5,488 nucleotides of DNA from Microbacteriaceae bacterium. Its GTDB lineage: Bacteria; Actinomycetota; Actinomycetes; Actinomycetales; Microbacteriaceae. The notes beneath the pieces were generated by a model that was given only the letters and a program-made list of their open reading frames with translations, did not search any database and was not told the DNA's origin. Shown here in pieces: positions 1-4,171 of the stretch. Location of the stretch: assembly GCA_024642605.1 (NCBI GenBank), contig JAHEAT010000023.1, positions 1 through 5,488 on the forward strand, in the 5' to 3' direction. Position 1 is the stretch's first letter, and every line of letters starts with the position of its first letter. Made by a program: the position numbers and the translations under genes.

Positions 1-428
1 CTCTTGACAACGAGGCTCGTGGTCGTTTCATTAGTTCGGTCACAAACCTGATAGCTAGAGTCGCAAAGCGAAATGGTGGTGAACGGGCTGGCGTTTGCGG
101 TGCCGTTCTGGCCGTTCTGCTGCACGCCGGTTGGGCCAAAAGCCTTGATTTGCACCGACAAAACCTTGCCAATGTTGGCAGCTAGAAAATCGGTGCCCAA
201 GGTTATATCGAAGCTTGCATTCAAGTCGCTGGCGCCAGAGGGAATTGCGACGGAATTGTTGGTGAGTGCCACCGAGACTCTGTAGCTTCGCTCGTAGGTT
301 GCGTTTGACGCGGCGTAAGTTACTCCAGCGGCGTTGGCCGAAACAGCACTCAGGCCGGTGAAGGCCATAGCGAAAGTTAGAGTTGCAACAAGAAACTTGC
401 GCAGGCGAGACGAGACAGATTTGAACAT
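1..428 (-). CDS. Secreted protein of unknown function, N-terminal part (3' end beyond the window)
   Basis: An open frame of 142 codons starts with ATG at 428 and leaves the window at position 1 without a stop. The N-terminus is a textbook Sec signal peptide: a basic n-region (MFKSVSSRLRK), a hydrophobic stretch at about residues 12-30, and an Ala-Asn-Ala motif at 31-33 that predicts signal peptidase I cleavage after residue 33. No lipobox cysteine is present, so it is not a lipoprotein. The mature part is rich in Ser, Thr, Asn and Ala with alternating hydrophobic residues, which suggests a beta-rich extracellular domain. Two cysteines (C122, C129) seven residues apart could form a disulfide. 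A Shine-Dalgarno-like AGGGG lies 6 bases before the ATG, and a good promoter lies further upstream. I do not recognise the family. The C-terminus, and any wall anchor, is not visible. The gene is divergent from the exonuclease gene. Confidence 0.8.
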   Translation of the reverse strand, partial: MFKSVSSRLRKFLVATLTFAMAFTGLSAVSANAAGVTYAASNATYERSYRVSVALTNNSVAIPSGASDLNASFDITLGTDFLAANIGKVLSVQIKAFGPTGVQQNGQNGTANASPFTTISLCDSSYQVCDRTNETTTSLVVK

Positions 429-459
429 GTGAAACCCCTAGTGGTTTTTGTTTCTCAAG

Positions 460-475
460 GCGAGTGAGTGCTCGC
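460..475 (-). promoter_or_regulatory. Second small hairpin in the same leader
   Basis: A 5-base inverted repeat (GCGAG / CTCGC) with a 6-base loop lies between the first hairpin and the ribosome binding site. It is short enough to be chance. It is recorded because it is the second stem in one leader of about 93 bases. Confidence 0.25.
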
Positions 476-490
476 TCGAAGTTTGGTCGT

Positions 491-510
491 TTTCGACTAA
501 GACGTCGAAA
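491..510 (-). promoter_or_regulatory. Hairpin in the predicted 5' leader of the secreted-protein gene
   Basis: A perfect 7-base inverted repeat (TTTCGAC / GTCGAAA) encloses a 6-base loop, about 10-30 bases after the predicted transcription start. It could stabilise the mRNA 5' end or, as DNA, bind a dimeric regulator. It does not resemble the actinobacterial SOS box, which has a GAAC/GTTC core. Its function is unknown. Confidence 0.4.
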
Positions 511-527
511 TAACCAGTTCGCCCGCT

Positions 528-556
528 AGCCTAGTCACATTTTTTGATTTTGTCAG
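528..556 (-). promoter_or_regulatory. Predicted promoter of the secreted-protein gene
   Basis: On the minus strand a -35 box CTGACA (551-556; 5 of 6 to TTGACA) is separated by exactly 17 bases from a -10 box TAGGCT (528-533), which fits the TANNNT pattern of housekeeping-sigma promoters in actinobacteria. Transcription would start near 521, leaving a leader of about 93 bases before the ATG at 428. The boxes and spacing are seen directly; activity is inferred. Confidence 0.6.
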
Positions 557-572
557 TACGGGAACACATAAC
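544..572 (+). promoter_or_regulatory. Candidate promoter for the exonuclease III gene (alternative 1)
   Basis: TTGATT at 544-549 (4 of 6 to TTGACA) is followed after 17 bases by CATAAC at 567-572 (4 of 6 to TATAAT). It would give a leader of about 40 bases before the ATG at 620. It overlaps the minus-strand promoter at 528-556, so the two could compete for polymerase. The boxes are imperfect and the call is tentative. Confidence 0.3.
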
Positions 573-607
573 GGTTTTGAACATTCTGTGAACGGCTAAA
601 CAGGTCG

Positions 608-613
608 TACCCT
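608..613 (+). promoter_or_regulatory. Candidate -10 box for a leaderless exonuclease III transcript (alternative 2)
   Basis: TACCCT fits the TANNNT -10 pattern and ends exactly 6 bases before the A of the ATG at 620, the usual distance between a -10 box and the first transcribed base. No convincing Shine-Dalgarno site lies at normal distance from this ATG (only CAGG at 601-604, too far away). Both points fit a leaderless mRNA, which is common in actinobacteria. No good -35 box is seen at 17-18 bases. Confidence 0.4.
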
Positions 614-619
614 TATTTC

Positions 620-1399
620 ATGCGAATCGCCACCCACAACGTCAACTCCATTCGAACCCGCGTAGATCGCGTAGTCGACTGGATGGTGCGAGCCGACATT
701 GATGTGCTTGCCATGCAAGAGATCAAATGCAAACCCGAGCAGTTTCCGCGCGAAGCTTTCGAGGCTGCCGGCTACCACCTCGAGATTCACGGCCTAAACC
801 AGTGGAACGGCGTTGCCTTCGCGAGCCGCAAACCTGCCGCCGACGTCGAAGTTGGTTTTGCCGACATGCCCGCATTCAAAGAAGTCGCCGAGGCCCGCGC
901 CCTCGGGGCGACGTTCGACGGTGTTCGACTGTGGAGCCTCTACGTGCCAAACGGTCGCACCCTCGACGACCCTCACTACGCATACAAACTTGAGTGGCTC
1001 GACCGGCTGGCCGCCGCGGCATCCGAGTGGGTTTATAACGAGCCCGACACACCGCTGGCGTTGATGGGCGATTTCAACATCGCACCACTCGACACCGATG
1101 TTTGGAACATGGATGACTTTGCCGGTGCCACCCACGTTTCGAAGCCCGAGCGCCAAGCCTTTGCGGCGTTTGAACAGATTGGCCTAACCGACGTGGTGCG
1201 GCCCCTGGTACCAAACGGCTACACCTACTGGGATTACCAGCAGCTGCGTTTTCCGCGCAACGAAGGCATGCGCATCGACTTTATTCTTGGTTCTGATGCC
1301 TTTGCCCAAAACGTGAAGGCTGCCGAGATTGTGCGCGACGAACGCAAAGGCGAGGGTCCGAGCGATCACGTGCCAGTATTCGTCGACCTCGACTGGTAG
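620..1399 (+). CDS. xth: Exonuclease III-family AP endonuclease
   Basis: This 259-residue protein has the usual length and full motif set of the ExoIII branch of the exonuclease-endonuclease-phosphatase superfamily. Visible active-site residues are N7 (HNVNS), E34 (QEIK, metal ligand), Y108 (LYVPNG), D151 and N153 (GDFNIAP), D220 (RIDFIL) and the D249-H250 pair (SDHVPV). The family cuts the backbone 5' of abasic sites in base excision repair and has Mg-dependent 3'-5' exonuclease and 3'-end-trimming activities in the cytoplasm. ATG 620 is the only possible start: upstream in frame there is no ATG, GTG or TTG before the TGA at 578-580, and the N-terminus aligns with the family start. It faces the AlkD-like glycosylase gene convergently, with 33 bases between the two stop codons. 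The last codons are duplicated just after the stop. Assignment to the ExoIII family is secure; the exact balance of nuclease activities is inferred. Confidence 0.95.
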   Translation: MRIATHNVNSIRTRVDRVVDWMVRADIDVLAMQEIKCKPEQFPREAFEAAGYHLEIHGLNQWNGVAFASRKPAADVEVGFADMPAFKEVAEARALGATFDGVRLWSLYVPNGRTLDDPHYAYKLEWLDRLAAAASEWVYNEPDTPLALMGDFNIAPLDTDVWNMDDFAGATHVSKPERQAFAAFEQIGLTDVVRPLVPNGYTYWDYQQLRFPRNEGMRIDFILGSDAFAQNVKAAEIVRDERKGEGPSDHVPVFVDLDW

Positions 1400-1433
1400 C
1401 GATCGCCTGCCGGCCACGACCCCGACTGGTAGC
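1385..1433. repeat. 16-base direct repeat spanning the end of the exonuclease gene
   Basis: GACCTCGACTGGTAGC (1385-1400) recurs as GACCCCGACTGGTAGC (1418-1433), with one mismatch and an offset of 33 bases. The first copy includes the exonuclease stop codon; the second ends on the first base of the opposite-strand alkD stop codon. Because 33 is a multiple of three, the second copy is in the exonuclease frame and again ends Asp-Trp-stop. No clear intrinsic terminator for either gene is seen here. Confidence 0.7.
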
Positions 1434-2167
1434 TAACGCGACATCCATCGCTTGCGCTCGTCGGCGTTGAGCTTCTCGATGGCGTAGCGCAACATGGTAC
1501 GCGGCATAACCGTGTGGTATTTCGACAAGAAACCGCGAAGCACCTCGATGTTGCGATTACCGATTTCGCGCAACATCCAGCCAACAGCCTTGTGAATTAA
1601 GTCGTGTTCGTCATGCAGCAGGTTGATGGCAATGTGCTGCGGCACGCCAAACTCTAAGGCTCGAATATGCGCAAAAGTGAACATGATGGCGGCTCGGCGC
1701 TCCCAAAGAATGGGGCTTCGAGATAGGTTGATGATCAGCGTTTTGCGGGGAGCCTCCACCAAAAGTTGCCCTAGGTGCGGAGCACTTGTGTCGATGAGAT
1801 CCCAGTTGTTTATTCGCCCGCGCAAAAGTGCACCTAAATAGAAGTCAAAAAGTTCGGTGCGGTGCACCCTAGTTTTGGCCCGATGAAACTGCCCGACCAG
1901 AATATGCAACGCGGTTAGTCGAGCCTCGTGCCAATCCGAGTCGAGTAGCTCATCGATTTGCTCGAGCGGCAGGTGCTGAAACCGCTTCGCGATAGTTCGA
2001 GTTTGGGGCACCGTGCATCCAAGAAAAATATCGCCTTCACCATATTGGCCAGCGCCTGTTTTGAAATACGATTGCGAACTATTGGCACGTTCGGGATTGC
2101 CAGCGGCCTGCAACTCGGCGAGCACGCTCGCGGCGGTTAGCCCGGGTAGGTCGTGTTCAACATTCAT
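1433..2167 (-). CDS. AlkD-like DNA alkylation repair glycosylase
   Basis: This 244-residue, mostly helical protein matches the AlkD / DNA alkylation repair family of HEAT-like-repeat glycosylases, which remove positively charged alkylated bases such as 3-methyladenine and 7-methylguanine. Residues matching the Bacillus cereus AlkD site are visible: W122 and D126 in NNWDLIDTSA, R158 in LWERRAAI, and W197 in IHKAVGWMLRE. Length is normal for the family and no break is seen. ATG 2167 is favoured because an in-frame TAG lies 15 bases upstream with no other start between them. No Shine-Dalgarno site precedes it. The gene starts 41 bases after the hspR stop on the same strand, so it could be read through from the chaperone operon or use its own weak promoter. 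The convergent exonuclease III would process the abasic sites it makes. Family assignment is strong; substrate range is inferred, since some relatives have other specificities. Confidence 0.88.
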   Translation of the reverse strand: MNVEHDLPGLTAASVLAELQAAGNPERANSSQSYFKTGAGQYGEGDIFLGCTVPQTRTIAKRFQHLPLEQIDELLDSDWHEARLTALHILVGQFHRAKTRVHRTELFDFYLGALLRGRINNWDLIDTSAPHLGQLLVEAPRKTLIINLSRSPILWERRAAIMFTFAHIRALEFGVPQHIAINLLHDEHDLIHKAVGWMLREIGNRNIEVLRGFLSKYHTVMPRTMLRYAIEKLNADERKRWMSR

Positions 2168-2176
2168 TTCAAGCCA

Positions 2177-2182
2177 AATCTA
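2177..2182 (-). promoter_or_regulatory. Possible -10 box of the AlkD-like gene
   Basis: TAGATT on the minus strand fits TANNNT and lies 9 bases before the ATG, so transcription would begin within about 1-3 bases of the start codon. That fits the absence of a Shine-Dalgarno site. No recognisable -35 box lies at the right distance, so read-through from hspR is equally possible. Confidence 0.25.
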
Positions 2183-2193
2183 GCGTGGCAAGA

Positions 2194-2219
2194 GCGCACT
2201 GGCGAGCGTTAGCGTGCGC
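2194..2219 (-). repeat. Inverted repeat at the hspR 3' end
   Basis: GCGCAC and GTGCGC form a 6-base GC-rich stem around a 14-base loop that contains the hspR stop codon. No run of T follows on the minus strand, so it is not a standard intrinsic terminator. It could slow polymerase or trim the mRNA between hspR and alkD. Confidence 0.3.
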
Positions 2220-2622
2220 GCCAAACCACGATGCCGGTGCGTTTGCTGGGCCGTTGCCCAACCGCGAGGCTTTCAACTCCTGAGTCACCGGCGGCAAACA
2301 CACGATTGCCCGGGCGCTGCATGAGTTCGTTGGCAAGGGTCGCCTCTAAATCACGGATGCGCTTTTTTAGCTCGGCGTTCTGATTCTCAAGTTCGAGCAC
2401 ACGCTTGATACCTTCGAGGCTCACGCCTTCGGCCGAGAGGCGCGCGATCTCGCGAAGCTGGGCCACGTTGCGCATGGTGTATCGGCGACCGCCACCACCT
2501 GTGCGAACCGGCACCACCATGCCCATGCGGTCGTATTGACGCAGGGTTTGCGGGTGCATCACGGCGAGTTCGGCGGCAACCGAGATTACGAACATCGGGG
2601 TGTTTTCGTCGAACTCTTCCAT
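2209..2622 (-). CDS. hspR: HspR, MerR-family heat-shock repressor
   Basis: This 137-residue protein has the MerR layout. A winged helix-turn-helix lies at about residues 11-55, with the HspR-typical FVISVAAELA, MHPQTLRQYDRMG and a Gly-rich RRYT wing. A coiled-coil helix for dimerisation follows at about 70-100 (GIKRVLELENQNAELKKR). The C-terminal VVWRAR resembles the conserved VVWRP ending of known HspR proteins. HspR represses the dnaK operon by binding HAIR inverted repeats (CTTGAGT-N7-ACTCAAG) and uses DnaK as co-repressor, so depletion of free DnaK on heat shock relieves repression. Those operators would lie upstream of dnaK, outside the window. The start codon is 2 bases after the dnaJ stop with only a weak ribosome site, which suggests translational coupling. 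Identity is strong from both sequence and position as last gene of the chaperone operon. Confidence 0.95.
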   Translation of the reverse strand: MEEFDENTPMFVISVAAELAVMHPQTLRQYDRMGMVVPVRTGGGGRRYTMRNVAQLREIARLSAEGVSLEGIKRVLELENQNAELKKRIRDLEATLANELMQRPGNRVFAAGDSGVESLAVGQRPSKRTGIVVWRAR

Positions 2623-2624
2623 GG

Positions 2625-3575
2625 CTACAGTAACCCGGCTTTGTTGAGCAGATCTTGGCGTGGGTCTTCGTCGGGCAGAAGCGCGGCAAACTCTTCGAGC
2701 GCCTTGCTTGCCTTCTCGCTGACGTGCGATGGCACGGCGATGTCGACGGTGGCTAGCAGATCGCCGGCACCCTTCGCCGACTGCACGCCTTTGCCTTTAA
2801 CGCGCAGTACTCGGCCGTTTGGCGTGCCTGGGGCAACCTTGAGTTTGACCGGCTCGCCGCCGAGGGTTGGCACTTGGATGGTTGCACCGAGCACTGCCTC
2901 GGCAAAAGTTACGGGAACGTTGACTCGGAGGTTGTTGCCGTCGCGAACGAACACCGGATGCGGCTTCACTTTGACGCTGATTAGTAGGTCGCCAGGCTCG
3001 CCGCCGTTTGGTGAGAGTTGACCCTTGCCGCGCAGCTTGATTTTTTGTCCGTCTTGAACTCCGGCTGGCACCTTCACGCTGGTGGGTTCGCCAACCTCAC
3101 TTAGGCGCAGGCGCAGTGTTGCACCGTGAATGGAGTCGATGAAATCGACTGTGGTGTTCATGGTTAGGTCGGCGCCGCGTTGCGGGCCGAAGCCACCAAA
3201 ACCTCCGCGCGAGCCGCCACCAAACAGGTTGGCGAAGACATCCTCGAAGCCCGCACCACCCTGGCCGCCGGCACCCGGAAAACCTCCGGGGAACCCGGCA
3301 CCACCCTGGCCGCCGGCACCGCCGGTAAAGCGAGCGCCACCGCCCATCGCGCGCACGGCGTCGTATTCTTTGCGCTGTTCTTTGTCGCTCAAGACGCTGA
3401 AGGCTTCGCTAATTTCCTTGAACTTAGCTTCGGCCTTGGGGTCGTCTGGGTTGGAGTCGGGGTGAAACTTACGCGCAAGTTTGCGGTAAACCTTTTTGAG
3501 TTCGGCGTCAGAAACATCCTTGGCAACGCCGAGAATTTTGTAAAAATCTTTCTCGAACCAGTCCTGACTTGCCAT
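2625..3575 (-). CDS. dnaJ: DnaJ co-chaperone lacking the zinc-finger domain
   Basis: This 316-residue Hsp40 has a J-domain at about residues 9-73 with the essential HPD at 38-40, a Gly/Phe-rich region at about 78-134, and two C-terminal beta domains (about 135-210 and 212-285) ending in a dimerisation segment. The four CxxCxGxG zinc motifs of class I DnaJ are absent; CTD I runs without insertion from LRLRLSEVGEP into VKVPAGVQDG, so it is a class II (CbpA-like) protein. It stimulates DnaK ATP hydrolysis and hands over unfolded clients in the cytoplasm. The sequence is not interrupted, so the missing finger is an architecture, not damage. A good ribosome site (GGAAGG) overlaps the grpE end 6 bases before the ATG, and the two genes are 2 bases apart. 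The Gly-rich region contains a 15-residue duplication. The J-protein call is certain; a second, zinc-containing DnaJ probably exists elsewhere in the genome. Confidence 0.95.
   Translation of the reverse strand: MASQDWFEKDFYKILGVAKDVSDAELKKVYRKLARKFHPDSNPDDPKAEAKFKEISEAFSVLSDKEQRKEYDAVRAMGGGARFTGGAGGQGGAGFPGGFPGAGGQGGAGFEDVFANLFGGGSRGGFGGFGPQRGADLTMNTTVDFIDSIHGATLRLRLSEVGEPTSVKVPAGVQDGQKIKLRGKGQLSPNGGEPGDLLISVKVKPHPVFVRDGNNLRVNVPVTFAEAVLGATIQVPTLGGEPVKLKVAPGTPNGRVLRVKGKGVQSAKGAGDLLATVDIAVPSHVSEKASKALEEFAALLPDEDPRQDLLNKAGLL
3253..3320. repeat. Direct repeat inside the Gly/Phe region of dnaJ
   Basis: A 23-base sequence at 3253-3275 recurs exactly at 3298-3320, an offset of 45 bases. In protein it gives two copies of GAGGQGGAGF (DnaJ residues 86-95 and 101-110), a 15-residue period. 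The offset keeps the frame, so copy-number change would lengthen or shorten the flexible linker without breaking the gene. Confidence 0.8.
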
Positions 3576-3577
3576 GG

Positions 3578-4171
3578 TTAACCTTCCGCAGGAATGAAGA
3601 CTGCAACCTTAGCGGCGCGAAGCAGACGCTCGCCCACGAGGTAGCCGGCTTCTACAACATCGGCGACCGTGTTTTCTGTCACCTCGGCTGAGGGGGTTTG
3701 AATCAAGGCTTCGTGAATCTCGGGGTCGAACTTGTCACCCTTAGCGCCGAAGGTTTTGAGCCCAAATTTTTCACCGGATGCACGGAACTTAGCAACTACC
3801 GCCGCGAACGGTGAGCCCTCGAGGTCGCCGTGAGCTTCTGCGCGCGACAGGTCGTCGAGCGCTGGCAAGAGTGAGCGCAAAACTTCGGCGATCGCGGCGT
3901 TACGAGAAACGTCGCGGTCGCGCTCCACGCGAGCCTTGTAGTTTACAAACTCAGCTTGCAACCTCTGAAGGTCGGCTAGCAGTTCGGCCTCTTTGCTGAT
4001 CGGGCCGGTTGCGTCAACTAGGTCGGCAAGCTCGGCATCGATCGGGTCTTGAGGCGCTTGGGCGGCAGACTCGGATGCATCGGTAGAAGCTTCGGTGTGG
4101 TTTGCCGAAGCCGCAGCCTCAGGGTTTTCACCCTGGGCCGCTGCCTCGTCTTGGTTGAACTCGTCAGCCAT
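3578..4171 (-). CDS. grpE: GrpE, nucleotide exchange factor of DnaK
   Basis: This 197-residue protein has a low-complexity acidic, Ala-rich N-terminal tail (about residues 1-55), a long coiled-coil helix (about 58-100, ELLADLQRLQAEFVNYKARV) for dimerisation, the LLPALDDLSRA segment at 101-111, and the C-terminal beta domain with the signature FDPEIHEAL (148-156) and GYLVGERLLRAAKVAV (176-191). GrpE dimers open the DnaK nucleotide-binding domain so that ADP leaves and ATP enters; the coiled coil is a known thermosensor in the family. Its ATG overlaps the dnaK stop codon by one base (TAATG), a typical coupled-translation junction. It ends 2 bases before dnaJ. Length and motifs are normal, and nothing odd is seen. 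Confidence 0.97.
   Translation of the reverse strand: MADEFNQDEAAAQGENPEAAASANHTEASTDASESAAQAPQDPIDAELADLVDATGPISKEAELLADLQRLQAEFVNYKARVERDRDVSRNAAIAEVLRSLLPALDDLSRAEAHGDLEGSPFAAVVAKFRASGEKFGLKTFGAKGDKFDPEIHEALIQTPSAEVTENTVADVVEAGYLVGERLLRAAKVAVFIPAEG

Noticed and set aside
455..470. CTCAAG/CTTGAG half-site that resembles part of an HspR HAIR operator
   Set aside because: The partner half-site CTTGAGT-N7-ACTCAAG is absent in the correct orientation. The true operators are expected upstream of dnaK, outside the window.
491..510. Hairpin considered as a LexA/SOS box because it neighbours a repair gene
   Set aside because: It has TTTCGAC/GTCGAAA arms and not the GAAC/GTTC core of actinobacterial SOS boxes, and it lies on the secreted-protein side of the intergenic region.
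1399..1406. GCGATCGC, identical to the HIP1 palindrome of cyanobacteria
   Set aside because: It was noticed once, and all genes here are actinobacterial. A single 8-base palindrome in GC-rich DNA is expected by chance.
1400..1432. Possible bidirectional terminator between the convergent genes
   Set aside because: Only short palindromes (GCGATCGC, GCCGGC) are present, with no long stem and no T-run on either strand.
2536..3021. Plus-strand open frame of 161 codons opposite dnaJ and hspR
   Set aside because: It covers the conserved ends of two certain genes, shows no domain, and is explained as a shadow of their codon use.
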